A DNA stretch of 64,000 bases from Microbacterium sp. AB (lineage in GTDB: Bacteria > Actinomycetota > Actinomycetes > Actinomycetales > Microbacteriaceae). Made by a program: the position numbers and the translations under genes. Each line of letters begins with the position of its first letter. The first letter of the stretch is position 1. The stretch lies in assembly GCF_032878875.1 (NCBI RefSeq), contig NZ_CP118157.1:2418001-2482000 (forward strand), written 5' to 3'. Positions 8,290-17,172 of this stretch are shown here, piece by piece. The notes beneath the pieces are model-generated. The model saw only the letters and a list, made by a program, of their open reading frames with translations, was not told the DNA's origin and made no database searches.

Positions 8290-9057
8290 TCAGGCGGCGT
8301 CGAGCGTGACCTTCAGCGAGTCCACGAGGACGGCGATGCGGTCATCCGACGCCCATCGGCGCGCGAGGCGCTGCAGCACCGCGTCGAGCTCGGCTCGATC
8401 CAGGCCCGCGATGAGCTTCAGGCGCACGACCAGCTCGGGGCCGGCCAGGCGCGCACCGGGGTCGCCCGGCTCCACGCCGACATCGACGACCGCGAGCTCG
8501 CCGGCGATGCTGTCCTGCAGTCCGAGGAAGACATCCGGGTTCGCCGGCGCCGGGTCCCACTGCTGATCCTGCGCGATCGCCCAGACCGCGGGACGCCGCA
8601 CGACGAACTCGGTCGGGCTGGCGGGGTCGAGCACGATGAGGTCGGTGTCCTCCCCGGCCGCCGCGAGCGCCGCGCGCGTGCCGGCCACCGGGATCGGGCG
8701 CGCGCTCGCGTCCCACGCCGTCAGCGTCTCGACGCACGAGAAGAGCGGGAGCACCTTCCGCCCGTCCGGCGCGGCGACCGTCACGATCGAGAGCTCCTGC
8801 GTCTTGTCGACGGGGAGACCGTGCGCGCCGATGCCCTCGTCACCCCGCTCCGCGAGGAGCGGCACGAGCACACGCGCCGCGCGCAGCGCGTCCACGACGT
8901 CCCGCTGCGCCCCCTCACCCGAGCGGAACGCGGTCAGCGCCGCCCAGAGGCGCGGGTCTGCGGAGCCGTCGTCGCCCGCGCTCGGGTTCGGGTGGAACCG
9001 GCGCCCCGCCCAGGGGACGCCGGCGGAGTCTCCGGAGCCGTCAGTATCCGGCGACAT
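8290..9057 (-). CDS. SseB family protein
   Basis: 255 aa, soluble. The middle resembles the SseB N-terminal domain: [29 protein letters not shown], then [22 protein letters not shown]. The tail [24 protein letters not shown] resembles the C-terminal part of actinobacterial members. Its ATG lies inside the end of priA (17-nt overlap, different frame), so it is the last gene of the priA transcript. A gene of this type often follows hisA/priA in actinobacteria; its role is unknown. Confidence 0.82.
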   Translation of the reverse strand: MSPDTDGSGDSAGVPWAGRRFHPNPSAGDDGSADPRLWAALTAFRSGEGAQRDVVDALRAARVLVPLLAERGDEGIGAHGLPVDKTQELSIVTVAAPDGRKVLPLFSCVETLTAWDASARPIPVAGTRAALAAAGEDTDLIVLDPASPTEFVVRRPAVWAIAQDQQWDPAPANPDVFLGLQDSIAGELAVVDVGVEPGDPGARLAGPELVVRLKLIAGLDRAELDAVLQRLARRWASDDRIAVLVDSLKVTLDAA

Positions 9058-9787
9058 CCAGCGCCTCGGCGAGCGTGAACGCGCCCGAGTACAGGGCCTT
9101 GCCCACGATGGCGCCCTCGACGCCGAGCGGGACCAGATCGCGTAGCGCCACGATGTCGTCGAGGCTGGACACGCCGCCCGATGCGACGACGGGCTTGGGG
9201 GTGCGGGCGGTCATCTCGCGCAGCAGCTCGAGGTTCGGGCCGCGCAGCGTGCCGTCCTTCGTGACGTCCGTGACGACGTAGCGGCTGCAGCCGGCCTCCT
9301 CGAGACGCTCGAGGACGTCCCAGAGGTCGCCGCCCTCCTCCGTCCATCCCCGCGCGGCGAGCGTCGTGCCGCGCACGTCGAGGCCCACGGCCACGGAGTC
9401 GCCGTAGCGGCTGATCACGGATGCGGTCCACTCCGGGTTCTCGAGCGCGGCCGTGCCGAGGTTGATGCGCTGCGCGCCGCTGTCGAGCGCCGCCTCGAGC
9501 GAGTCGTCGTCGCGGATGCCGCCGGACAGCTCGACGTTGACGCCCCTCACGTGCTTGATGACCTTGCGCAGGACCGCCGCGTTGGAGCCGCGGCCGAACG
9601 CCGCATCGAGGTCGACGAGGTGGATCCAGTCCGCGCCCTGGCTCTTCCAGCTGTCGGCGGCCTCCAAGGGGTCGCCGTAGCTCGTGGCGGAGCCGGCCTC
9701 GCCCTGCGTCAGTCGGACGGCCTTGCCGTCTGCGACGTCGACGGCGGGCAGCAGCGTGAGTGCGGGAGTGGACGCGAAATCGTTCAT
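9041..9787 (-). CDS. priA: Bifunctional HisA/TrpF isomerase PriA
   Basis: 248-aa (beta-alpha)8 barrel that in actinobacteria isomerises both ProFAR (histidine) and phosphoribosylanthranilate (tryptophan). [19 protein letters not shown] carries the general base Asp. [16 protein letters not shown] and [15 protein letters not shown] supply the phosphate loops and second catalytic Asp. [11 protein letters not shown] is typical of PriA. The start has a GAGGTG Shine-Dalgarno. A promoter lies just upstream, so it may be expressed apart from hisH. Dual specificity is inferred from lineage, since no trpF is seen in the window. Confidence 0.93.
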   Translation of the reverse strand: MNDFASTPALTLLPAVDVADGKAVRLTQGEAGSATSYGDPLEAADSWKSQGADWIHLVDLDAAFGRGSNAAVLRKVIKHVRGVNVELSGGIRDDDSLEAALDSGAQRINLGTAALENPEWTASVISRYGDSVAVGLDVRGTTLAARGWTEEGGDLWDVLERLEEAGCSRYVVTDVTKDGTLRGPNLELLREMTARTPKPVVASGGVSSLDDIVALRDLVPLGVEGAIVGKALYSGAFTLAEALDVAGY

Positions 9788-9832
9788 ATCACCTCGTGCT
9801 CGCAGGCATTTCCCGCCGACGCACGAGTCAAG

Positions 9833-9862
9833 AGACTAGACCGGTCTCGTCCTCGACTCCAA
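9833..9862 (-). promoter_or_regulatory. Candidate promoter for priA
   Basis: -35 TTGGAG (9862 to 9857), 18-nt spacer, -10 TAGTCT (9838 to 9833). It lies in the 83-nt gap between hisH and priA and would give a leader of about 40 nt ending in the GAGGTG ribosome site. Confidence 0.5.
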
Positions 9863-9870
9863 CTCGACGC

Positions 9871-10524
9871 TCAGGCGGCGGCGCGGCCGAGACCGTCGAC
9901 CCAGTTGCGGAGGAGCCGGATGCCCGCCTCGCCCGACTTCTCGGGGTGGAACTGCGTCGCCGCGAGCGGCCCGTTCTCGACCGCCGCGAGGAACGGCGTC
10001 CCATGGGTGGCCCACGTCACGGCGGGCTGCGGGAACGGGGGGTGCACCTCGAGATCCCACTGCTGCGCCGCGTACGAGTGCACGAAGTAGAACCGCTCGC
10101 CCTCGAGGCCGCGGAAGAGGCGCGAGCCCTCGCCCGCGTCCACCGTGTTCCAGCCCATGTGCGGGACGACGGGGGCGTCGAGGTGAGCCACCGTGCCCGG
10201 CCACTCGCCGAGGCCCTCCGTCTCCACGCCTCGCTCGATGCCCCGTTCGAACAGCACCTGCATCCCGACGCAGATGCCCAGCACGGGCCGGCCGCCGGCG
10301 AGACGGCGCTCGATGAGCTCGCCGCCCCCGATCGCGCGCAGCTGGTCCATGACCGCCTGGAAGGCTCCGACACCCGGGACGAGCAGCCCGTCGGCGTCGA
10401 GCACGACCGCGCGATCGCGCGTGAGCCGGACATCCGCCCCCGCCGCCTCGAGCGCCTTCACGGCGGAGTGGACGTTGCCCGATCCGTAGTCGAGGACGGC
10501 GACGCTCGGACGCCCGCCGGTCAC
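9871..10524 (-). CDS. hisH: Imidazole glycerol phosphate synthase glutaminase subunit HisH
   Basis: 217-aa class I glutamine amidotransferase that feeds ammonia to HisF. The nucleophile Cys is in [13 protein letters not shown], and the His/Glu pair is in [13 protein letters not shown] near the C-terminus. The GTG start overlaps the hisB stop (GTGA). hisF is not in the window. Confidence 0.95.
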   Translation of the reverse strand: MTGGRPSVAVLDYGSGNVHSAVKALEAAGADVRLTRDRAVVLDADGLLVPGVGAFQAVMDQLRAIGGGELIERRLAGGRPVLGICVGMQVLFERGIERGVETEGLGEWPGTVAHLDAPVVPHMGWNTVDAGEGSRLFRGLEGERFYFVHSYAAQQWDLEVHPPFPQPAVTWATHGTPFLAAVENGPLAATQFHPEKSGEAGIRLLRNWVDGLGRAAA

Positions 10525-11120
10525 AGCGTCCCCTTGGTCGACGGGACGCCGTCGACGAACGGGTCGAGCGCCTTGGCCTGGCGGAACGCGCGCGCGAACG
10601 CCTTGTACTCGGCCTCGGCGATGTGGTGGGGGTCTCGCCCGTCCAGCACGCGGACGTGCACCGTGAGGCCCGCGTTGAACGCGATCGCCTCGAAGGTGTG
10701 CCGCACGAGCGAGCCGGTGAAGTGGCCGCCGATGAGGTGCAGCTCGAACCCGACGGGCTCGCCCGCGTGCACGAGGTACGGGCGGCCGGAGACGTCGACG
10801 ACCGCCTGAGCCAGCGCCTCGTCGAGCGGGACGAGCGCGTCGCCGTAGCGCGAGATGCCGGACTTGTCGCCCAGGGCCTCGCGGATGGCCTGGCCGAGCA
10901 CGATCGCGGTGTCCTCGACCGTGTGGTGCGCGTCGATGCGGGTGTCGCCCGTCGCCTTCACGGTGAGGTCGGTCAGCGAGTGCTTCGCGAACGCCGTGAG
11001 CAGGTGGTCGAAGAAGGGCACGCTCGTGTCGACGCTGCTCTTCCCCGTGCCGTCGAGATCGAGCTCGAGCTCGATCGTCGACTCGCTCGTGGAACGGGTG
11101 CGGCGCGCGGTTCGGGTCAT
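10521..11120 (-). CDS. hisB: Imidazoleglycerol-phosphate dehydratase
   Basis: 199-aa monofunctional dehydratase of histidine synthesis. Signature blocks [17 protein letters not shown] and [16 protein letters not shown] hold the first metal-binding His set, and the second half has [27 protein letters not shown] (11132 to 11127) lies 6 nt before the ATG without a Shine-Dalgarno, so hisB may also have its own leaderless transcript. It is 43 nt downstream of hisC. Confidence 0.96.
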   Translation of the reverse strand: MTRTARRTRSTSESTIELELDLDGTGKSSVDTSVPFFDHLLTAFAKHSLTDLTVKATGDTRIDAHHTVEDTAIVLGQAIREALGDKSGISRYGDALVPLDEALAQAVVDVSGRPYLVHAGEPVGFELHLIGGHFTGSLVRHTFEAIAFNAGLTVHVRVLDGRDPHHIAEAEYKAFARAFRQAKALDPFVDGVPSTKGTL

Positions 11121-11163
11121 GACGTGATTCTAACCGCGACAGCGCGGAGCGCTCCGGCCCGCG

Positions 11164-12243
11164 TCAGCGGCCGATCTCGGCGAGCGCGTCGAGGAAGGCG
11201 CTCGTCTCGTCCTCCGTGCCCGCCGTGACCCGCAGGTGGCCGGGGATGCCGATGTCGCGGATGAGGACGCCTCGGTCGTACAGCGCCTGCCACGTCGCCC
11301 GGGGATCGGCGACTCCGCCGAAGAGGACGAAGTTCGACCAGGTCGGGTACACCGTGTAGCCGAGCGCCTCGAGCGTCGCGGAGATGCGCTCGCGCTGCTC
11401 GACGATGTCGTCGACCATCGCCAGCATCGTGTCCGCGTGACGCAGGGCGGCCGACGCCGCGGCCTGCGTCAGCGCGCTCAGGTGATACGGGAGGCGGACG
11501 AGACGCAGGGCGTCGACGAGGGCCGGGTCGGCCGCGAGGTAGCCCACGCGCGCGCCGGCGAAGGCGAACGCCTTGCTCATCGTCCGCGAGACGACCAGCC
11601 TCGGCCGGCCCTGCAGCAGCTGCAGGGCCGAGGGGGTGTCGCGGGGTGCGAACTCGCGATAGGCCTCGTCGACGATCACGATGCCGTCCGTCGCGTCGTA
11701 GACCGCCTCGACGACGTCGTTCTCGAGCGGCGTGCCCGTGGGGTTGTTGGGCGCGCAGAGGAAGACGACGTCGGAATCCGCGGCGGCGACCTGGTCGGCG
11801 GCGCTCTCGGCGGTGAGGGTGAAGCCCGGTCCGCGCTCGCCCGACAGGAAGGCGGAGCCGACGCCGCGCGTGAGCAGCGTGTACATCGAGTAGGTGGGGG
11901 CGAAGCCGAACGCGGTGCGGCCGGGGCCGCCGAACGCCTGGAGCACGTGCTGCAGCACCTCGTTCGAGCCGTTGGCCGCCCACACCTGCTCGGGCTGCAC
12001 GCCGTGGCCGAGGTACTCGGCGAAGCCCTCGCGGAGCGCCGTGAACTCCCTGTCGGGATACCTGTTCACATCGCGCAGCGCGACGGCGACCGAATCGGCG
12101 ATGTCGTCTGCGACCTCGTCCGGAACGGGGTGCGTGTTCTCGTTGACGTTCAGGGCGACGGGGAGCGGAGCCTGCGGAGCGCCGTACGGCTGCTGTCCGC
12201 GAAGGTCTTCGCGCAACGGGAGGTCATCGAGGGAGACGGTCAC
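11164..12243 (-). CDS. hisC: Histidinol-phosphate aminotransferase
   Basis: Class I/II PLP aminotransferase, 359 aa from GTG 12243. [17 protein letters not shown] near the N-terminus, [22 protein letters not shown], and the PLP-lysine region [19 protein letters not shown] are diagnostic. I prefer GTG 12243 because TAGCAT (12256 to 12251) ends 7 nt before it. The alternative ATG at 12252 overlaps that hexamer. It follows the LysM gene closely but appears to have its own promoter. First gene of hisC-hisB-hisH-priA. Confidence 0.93.
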   Translation of the reverse strand: MTVSLDDLPLREDLRGQQPYGAPQAPLPVALNVNENTHPVPDEVADDIADSVAVALRDVNRYPDREFTALREGFAEYLGHGVQPEQVWAANGSNEVLQHVLQAFGGPGRTAFGFAPTYSMYTLLTRGVGSAFLSGERGPGFTLTAESAADQVAAADSDVVFLCAPNNPTGTPLENDVVEAVYDATDGIVIVDEAYREFAPRDTPSALQLLQGRPRLVVSRTMSKAFAFAGARVGYLAADPALVDALRLVRLPYHLSALTQAAASAALRHADTMLAMVDDIVEQRERISATLEALGYTVYPTWSNFVLFGGVADPRATWQALYDRGVLIRDIGIPGHLRVTAGTEDETSAFLDALAEIGR

Positions 12244-12275
12244 CCCACCCATGCTAAGGCTCGCGACGGCGCCCG

Positions 12276-12629
12276 CTATTCGCCGGCGGAGTACTCCGCC
12301 GGGATGGCGAGCTGCTGGCCCGCGACGACGCCGCTGCCGGAGAGCTGGTTGAGACGGGCGATCTCGTCCACGACGTCGCGGGGGTCGGCGCCGGGCGCGA
12401 CCTCCTCGGCGATGCCCCACAGGGTGTCGCCCGCCATGACCGTCACCGTGTCGAACGTGCCTGCGGGCGCTCCGGCATCCCGCGATGCGAGGGCCGCCCC
12501 TCCGCTCAGCGCGCCGATCCCGATCGCCGCGACGAGCGGCGCCGCCGCGAGAGCCGTGAGGACGCGGCGACCGCGCGCGGTGATGCGCAGACGCGTGGCG
12601 GGTGCCTGGGCGATGCTGATCGTGCTCAT
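12276..12629 (-). CDS. LysM-domain envelope protein divergent from lexA, probable SOS division inhibitor
   Basis: 117 aa. A hydrophobic segment (about residues 23-50) anchors or exports the protein; it is followed by one LysM domain ([23 protein letters not shown] ... VAGQQLAIP), which binds peptidoglycan. A small LysM protein divergent from lexA is the arrangement of YneA (Bacillus), ChiZ/Rv2719c (Mycobacterium) and DivS (Corynebacterium), which stall division during DNA damage. The start has AAGGAG and is preceded by a near-consensus promoter overlapped by a LexA box. Function is inferred from position and domain. Confidence 0.85.
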   Translation of the reverse strand: MSTISIAQAPATRLRITARGRRVLTALAAAPLVAAIGIGALSGGAALASRDAGAPAGTFDTVTVMAGDTLWGIAEEVAPGADPRDVVDEIARLNQLSGSGVVAGQQLAIPAEYSAGE

Positions 12630-12699
12630 GTCGGGCTCCTTCCGTGGGAACGCCTCGGGTCCGCCGTCTCGGCCGGAGAGACGAACCCGAAGCGATGTT

Positions 12700-12731
12700 C
12701 CGAACCTATCTTCGAACTCGGGGCGTGTCAA
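12700..12731 (-). promoter_or_regulatory. SOS promoter of the LysM gene with overlapping LexA box
   Basis: Minus strand: -35 TTGACA (12731 to 12726), exactly 17 nt, -10 TAGGTT (12708 to 12703). The LexA-like dyad at 12700-12715 (CCGAA, 6-nt centre, TTCGA) covers the -10, matching the actinobacterial SOS box TCGAAC-N4-GTTCGA with two changes. LexA binding here would block the promoter. Confidence 0.75.
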
Positions 12732-12739
12732 GATTTCTC

Positions 12740-12754
12740 TTCGAACCGTATTCG
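12740..12754 (+). promoter_or_regulatory. Second LexA-like dyad on the lexA side
   Basis: TCGAA and TTCGA half-sites around a 5-nt centre, one nucleotide tighter than the consensus, about 125 nt before lexA. It may be a weaker autoregulatory site. Confidence 0.4.
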
Positions 12755-12879
12755 AGCCGATCGGGGACACGCTCGAACAAATCTCCCGAAACTGCGCACG
12801 GATCCGATACCGTCTCCTTGACGGGACAACGACATCACGCACCACCGACATTCGAGCGGGGCAGCGAAGGAGCATGGAC

Positions 12880-13563
12880 ATGACGGATGCGGAGACGCTG
12901 GACGGCAGGCCGCGGACGCGGCGGCGGAAGAGCCTGAGCGACAAGCAGCTGGCCATCCTCGAGGTCATCCAGCGTTCGATCCAGAGCAACGGCTATCCGC
13001 CGAGCATGCGCGAGATCGGCGACGCCGTCGGCCTCAAGTCGCTCTCGAGCGTCACGCATCAGCTCGGACAGCTCGAGCTCAGCGGCTATCTGCGGCGCGA
13101 TCCGGGCAAGACCCGTGCGATGGAGGTCCTCATCGACCTGCCGGGGACGGCCACGGAGAATCCCGCCGACACCGCCCCGAGCGTGGGCGACGCCGCCCTC
13201 GTGCCCCTGGTCGGACGCATCGCGGCGGGCGTCCCCATCACCGCGGAGCAGCAGGTCGAGGAGGTCTTCCCCCTCCCCCGTCAGCTCGTCGGCAAGGGCG
13301 ATCTGTTCATGCTCAAGGTCAGCGGCGAGTCGATGATCGACGCGGCCATCTGCGACGGCGACTGGGTCGTCGTGCGCTCGCAGGCGACCGCCGAGAACGG
13401 CGACATCGTCGCCGCGATGATCGACGGCGAGGCGACCGTCAAGACCTTCCGGCAGCGCGACGGCCACACCTGGCTGCTGCCGCGCAACTCGGCGTTCGAG
13501 CCCATCCTCGGGGACGAGGCCGTCGTCCTCGGCAAGGTCGTGGCCATCCTGCGCGCCGTCTGA
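12880..13563 (+). CDS. lexA: SOS repressor LexA
   Basis: 227 aa. The winged-helix N-domain ([41 protein letters not shown]) is followed by the S24 peptidase domain. The cleavage site Ala-Gly is in RIAAGVPI, catalytic Ser in GESMIDAAI and Lys in EATVKTFR. I choose the second ATG (12880) because AAGGAG ends 7 nt before it but only 1 nt before the first ATG (12874). Convergent with metE across a strong bidirectional hairpin. Confidence 0.96.
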   Translation: MTDAETLDGRPRTRRRKSLSDKQLAILEVIQRSIQSNGYPPSMREIGDAVGLKSLSSVTHQLGQLELSGYLRRDPGKTRAMEVLIDLPGTATENPADTAPSVGDAALVPLVGRIAAGVPITAEQQVEEVFPLPRQLVGKGDLFMLKVSGESMIDAAICDGDWVVVRSQATAENGDIVAAMIDGEATVKTFRQRDGHTWLLPRNSAFEPILGDEAVVLGKVVAILRAV

Positions 13564-13574
13564 GTCCCCGACGC

Positions 13575-13613
13575 GCGAGAGGGGCGGGAGCCGTCGGCTC
13601 CCGCCCCTCTCGC
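13575..13613. terminator. 18-bp bidirectional terminator hairpin between lexA and metE
   Basis: Perfect arms 13575-13592 and 13596-13613 around the 3-nt loop GTC. It sits 12 nt after the lexA stop and 14 nt after the metE stop on the other strand. No long T-tract. Confidence 0.8.
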
Positions 13614-13626
13614 CGTCCTCGGCGCG

Positions 13627-15942
13627 TCAGACGCGCGCGAGGAGCGTCTCGCGGGCCTCTCCGGCCGCGGCCACCAGGTTGGCGAGGGAGGCGACCGTCT
13701 CCTCGTACCGGCGCGTCTTCAGCCCGCAGTCGGGGTTGATCCAGACGCGGTCGACGTCGACGACGCTCACGGCGCGGTCGATGCGGCCCGCGATCTCCTC
13801 GGCGCTCGGCACGCGCGGCGAGTGGATGTCCCACACCCCGGGACCGATGCCGCGCTCGTAGCCCGACAGCGCGTCGAAGAGCTCGTCGCGGCTGCGCGCC
13901 GCCTCGATGGAGGTCACGTCGGCGTCGAGCGCCGAGATCGCCTCCAGCACGGTGCCGAACTCCGAGTAGCAGAGGTGGGTGTGGACCTGCGTCGCCGCGG
14001 CGGCGTCCGCCGTCGCGAGCCGGAAGGCGCCGACCGACCACTCGAGATAGGCGTCGCGCTCGTCGGCCCGCAGCGGGAGCAGCTCGCGCAGCGCGGGCTC
14101 GTCGACCTGGATGATGCCCACGCCCGCGTCCTCGAGGTCGCCGATCTCGTCCCGGAGCGCGAGAGCGACCTGGCGGGCGGTGTCTCCCAGCGGCTGGTCG
14201 TCTCGCACGAACGACCAGGCGAGGATGGTCACGGGCCCCGTGAGCATGCCCTTGACGGGCTTCGGCGTGAGCGACTGCGCATACGTGGTCCAGCGGACCG
14301 TGATGGGCGCAGGGCGCGACACGTCGCCCCACAGGATCGACGGTCTCGTGGCGCGCGAGCCGTACGACTGCACCCATCCGTTGCGCGTGACGGCGAAGCC
14401 GTCGAGGTTCTCCGCGAAGTACTGCACCATGTCGTTGCGCTCGGGCTCGCCGTGCACGAGGACGTCGAGGCCGAGCTCCTCCTGCAGACGGATGACGCGT
14501 TCGATCTCGTCCCGCAACACCTGCTCGTAGGCGTCGGTTCCGAGCTCGCCCCGGTCGTGGGCGGCGCGGGCGCGGCGGATGTCACCGGTCTGGGGGAACG
14601 ACCCGATGGTCGTCGTCGGCAACGGCGGAAGGCCGAGCGCCCTCCGCTGGGAGGCGACGCGATCGGCGACCGGCCCGCGCTCGAAGTCGGCGTCGGCGAG
14701 CGCCGCGGTGCGGGCCCGCACGCGATCGTCGTGCACGCCGGGCGCGGAGCGGCGGTCCGCGAGCGCCGCCGCCGCCGCCGCGATCTCGGGCTCGACGGCG
14801 TCGCGGCCTTCGCGCAGCCCGCGCGCGAGCACGGCGATCTGGCCGATCTTCTGGTCGGCGAACGCGAGCCACGTCTTCAGGCGCGGGTCGAGGTCGGGCT
14901 CGTCGTCGACGTCGTGCGGCACGTGCTGCAGCGAGTTCGACGTGCCCACGACGACCTCGGCGGCGCCGAGCCGGCGGACCTGGTCGAGACGCGCCCAGGC
15001 ACGGTCGAGGTCACCGCGCCAGACGTTGCGCGCGTCGATCACGCCGGCGACGATCGTCTTGCCGGCGACGCCGTCGGCCGTGGAGGGGACTCCGCCGCGC
15101 ACGAGGTCGAGGGCGATCGCCTCGACGGGGGCGGCGGCCAGCGCCTCCCATCCCTCCGCGCTCGGAGCCCCGTAGGGCGCGGCGACGAGGAGGGACGGGC
15201 GGTCCTCGGCCGCGCCAAGCACGGCATAGGCGCGGGCGGCGGCAGCGGCGACCTCGCCGGGGGCGACGTCGAGCGTCTCGCTCACGAGAGCCGGCTCGTC
15301 GAGCTGCACCCATTCGGCGCCGGCCGCGCGCAGGGCCGCGAGGATCTCCCGGTAGACCGGGATCAGGTCGTCGAGACGGTCGAGCGGACGGAAGCCCTCC
15401 GGGGCGTCGTCGTCGGGCTTCGCGAGCGCGAGCAGCGTGACGGGGCCGACCACGACGGGGCGCGTGACGAGCCCGTCGGCCGCGGCCTCCGCGACGAGGC
15501 CGGCATAGCGCGCCGGCTGCGCCGAGAAGACGGTTCCGGGGCCGATCTCCGGCACGAGGTAGTGGTAGTTGGTGTCGAACCACTTCGTCATCTCGAGCGG
15601 CGGCTGCTCCCCGTCGCCGCGGGCGGCCGCGAACTCGGCGGCGAGCCCGATCGTGCCGTCGGTCTCGCGCAGACCCGCGAACCGCTCCGGGAGGGCGCCG
15701 ACCGCGAGGGCCGCATCGAGCACCTGGTCGTAGTACGAGAACGTCTCGGGCACGGCCGAGTCCTCGTCCAGCCCGAGCGAGACGAGCCGCGCGCGCGTCT
15801 CGCGGCGCAGGGCCGCCGCCCGATCGCGCAGCTCCTGTTCGTCGATCGTGCCGGCCCAGTGCGTCTCCACGGCGCGCTTGAGCTCGCGGCGGCGCCCGAT
15901 GCGCGGGTATCCGAGGATCGTTCCATGGGGGAAGGCGGTCAT
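13627..15942 (-). CDS. metE: Cobalamin-independent methionine synthase
   Basis: 771 aa, 5-methyltetrahydropteroyltriglutamate-homocysteine methyltransferase. The N-terminal barrel starts GTILGYPRIGRRRELKRAVE. The C-terminal catalytic barrel has TTTIGSFPQT, VHGEPERNDMVQYFAE, and zinc ligands in VHTHLCYSEFG and INPDCGLKTR. The ATG overlaps the metF stop by 4 nt and has AAGGAG 8 nt upstream. Directly coupled to metF, which makes its methyl donor. Confidence 0.97.
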   Translation of the reverse strand: MTAFPHGTILGYPRIGRRRELKRAVETHWAGTIDEQELRDRAAALRRETRARLVSLGLDEDSAVPETFSYYDQVLDAALAVGALPERFAGLRETDGTIGLAAEFAAARGDGEQPPLEMTKWFDTNYHYLVPEIGPGTVFSAQPARYAGLVAEAAADGLVTRPVVVGPVTLLALAKPDDDAPEGFRPLDRLDDLIPVYREILAALRAAGAEWVQLDEPALVSETLDVAPGEVAAAAARAYAVLGAAEDRPSLLVAAPYGAPSAEGWEALAAAPVEAIALDLVRGGVPSTADGVAGKTIVAGVIDARNVWRGDLDRAWARLDQVRRLGAAEVVVGTSNSLQHVPHDVDDEPDLDPRLKTWLAFADQKIGQIAVLARGLREGRDAVEPEIAAAAAALADRRSAPGVHDDRVRARTAALADADFERGPVADRVASQRRALGLPPLPTTTIGSFPQTGDIRRARAAHDRGELGTDAYEQVLRDEIERVIRLQEELGLDVLVHGEPERNDMVQYFAENLDGFAVTRNGWVQSYGSRATRPSILWGDVSRPAPITVRWTTYAQSLTPKPVKGMLTGPVTILAWSFVRDDQPLGDTARQVALALRDEIGDLEDAGVGIIQVDEPALRELLPLRADERDAYLEWSVGAFRLATADAAAATQVHTHLCYSEFGTVLEAISALDADVTSIEAARSRDELFDALSGYERGIGPGVWDIHSPRVPSAEEIAGRIDRAVSVVDVDRVWINPDCGLKTRRYEETVASLANLVAAAGEARETLLARV

Positions 15943-16946
15943 CGCGTGGTCTCCTTCGTCGATCCGGCGAACGCCGGATGGGGGTCGGTCCGGGGTGCGT
16001 CCGCGGCGGCGCCCTCGCGCAGCGGGACGCCCGCCTCGCGCAGCGGGACGCCCGCCTCGCGGAGGACGGCGAGAACCGTCTCGTGCTCGTTGAACGCATA
16101 CAGGTGGATGCCCGGAGCCCCGCCGGCGAGGACGTCCCGCGCGAGGCGCGCGGCGTAGGCGACGCCGACCTCGCGCCGGCCCTCCGGCGTCGGCTCGACC
16201 TCGAGCGAGACGGACAGCTCGGCGGGCAGCGGCTCGCCCGTCAGCTCGAGCATCCGGCGCAGCTTGGCGGGCGACGTGACGGGCATGACGCCGGGCAGGA
16301 TCGGGATGGTCACGCCGGCGGCGCGGGCGCGCTCGACGAACCTCAGGTAGTCGTCGGCGTGGAAGAACAGCTGGGTGATCGCCGCATCGGCCCCCGCGGC
16401 CTGCTTGGCGAGCAGGGCGTCCAGATGCTCCCTCGGATGGCGCGAGCGCGGGTGGCCGTTGGGGAACGCGGCGACGGTGGTGCGCGCCCGCGGGCGAGGG
16501 TCGACGCGCACGGCGTCGGGCTGGCCGGGGATCGCGGTCTCGCCGTACGGCGCGCGCTCCGCCTGCACCCGGTGGATGAGCTGCACGAGCTCCGCCGAGG
16601 TGCGCAGGTCTCCGAGGAACGCGTCGTCCTCGTCCTTGCCCGCCGGCGGGTCGCCGCGCACGGCGAGGAAGCGCTCGATCCCGGCGTCCAGGAACTCGCG
16701 GATGAGGGCGCTGGCCGTGACGTAGTCGTTGCCGACGCATGTGAGGTGGGCGAGAGGATCGACGTCGGTGTTCTCGCGGATCCAGCGCAGCACGCGCAGC
16801 GACTCGCCGCCCGTGGAGCCGCCGGCGCCGTACGTGACGGAGAGGAAGTCCGGGCCCGCCGCCGCGAGCCGGCGGATGGTCCCCTCCAGCGCCGCCGTGC
16901 GCGCAGGGGTGCGCGGCGGGTACAGCTCGAAGGAGAACGGCGTCAT
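15939..16946 (-). CDS. metF: Methylenetetrahydrofolate reductase
   Basis: 335-aa FAD enzyme that makes 5-methyl-THF for MetE. FSFELYPPRT, VTYGAGGST, LTCVGNDY and FLAVRGDPPAGKDEDD are the family blocks; ITQLFFHADDYLRFVERARAAG and PVTSPAKLRRMLEL follow. The start at 16946 is set by GGAGG about 6 nt upstream; in-frame codons further up lack homology. The C-terminal tail contains an exact tandem repeat of the heptapeptide REAGVPL (21-bp DNA repeat, 16020-16061). An operator and promoter lie about 105 nt upstream. Confidence 0.95.
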   Translation of the reverse strand: MTPFSFELYPPRTPARTAALEGTIRRLAAAGPDFLSVTYGAGGSTGGESLRVLRWIRENTDVDPLAHLTCVGNDYVTASALIREFLDAGIERFLAVRGDPPAGKDEDDAFLGDLRTSAELVQLIHRVQAERAPYGETAIPGQPDAVRVDPRPRARTTVAAFPNGHPRSRHPREHLDALLAKQAAGADAAITQLFFHADDYLRFVERARAAGVTIPILPGVMPVTSPAKLRRMLELTGEPLPAELSVSLEVEPTPEGRREVGVAYAARLARDVLAGGAPGIHLYAFNEHETVLAVLREAGVPLREAGVPLREGAAADAPRTDPHPAFAGSTKETTR

Positions 16947-17047
16947 CCGTGTCCTCCCCTGCTCCTCCGCCGCCATGGCGACGCGCTGCCGTCGGCGTTC
17001 CCGACACACCTCACGCGACGCTAGCGGCGCCGCGACGCGGGGCGGGA

Positions 17048-17070
17048 ACTCTATGACGCCGCATGTCATA
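17048..17070 (-). promoter_or_regulatory. metF-metE promoter -10 with adjacent inverted-repeat operator
   Basis: Perfect dyad TATGAC (17052-17057), 7-nt centre, GTCATA (17065-17070). On the minus strand a -10-like TAGAGT (17053 to 17048) overlaps its edge, so a bound repressor would cover the -10/-35 spacer. Its place before metF-metE suggests control by methionine-pathway status; the regulator is unknown. Confidence 0.6.
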
Positions 17071-17172
17071 TGCGCTCACATGGATCGCCGTCCGGGCCCG
17101 TCGTTCCGCGGATCCGCGGGGGCGGCGAGGTCGTCTTCACGTGTCGAAGCCAGGGTGACCTAGCGTGGGAGC

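Noticed and set aside
11236..12879. Upstream extension of the lexA frame back through hisC
   Set aside because: Runs antisense to hisC and the LysM gene; the lexA start is fixed by AAGGAG before 12880.
13822..16158. 778-codon plus-strand reading frame
   Set aside because: Antisense to metE, which has intact catalytic motifs throughout; no homology in the antisense translation.
16947..17172. Cobalamin or SAM/SAH riboswitch before metF-metE
   Set aside because: The spacer is short and lacks the B12-box or recognisable SAM/SAH core; a DNA operator explains it better.
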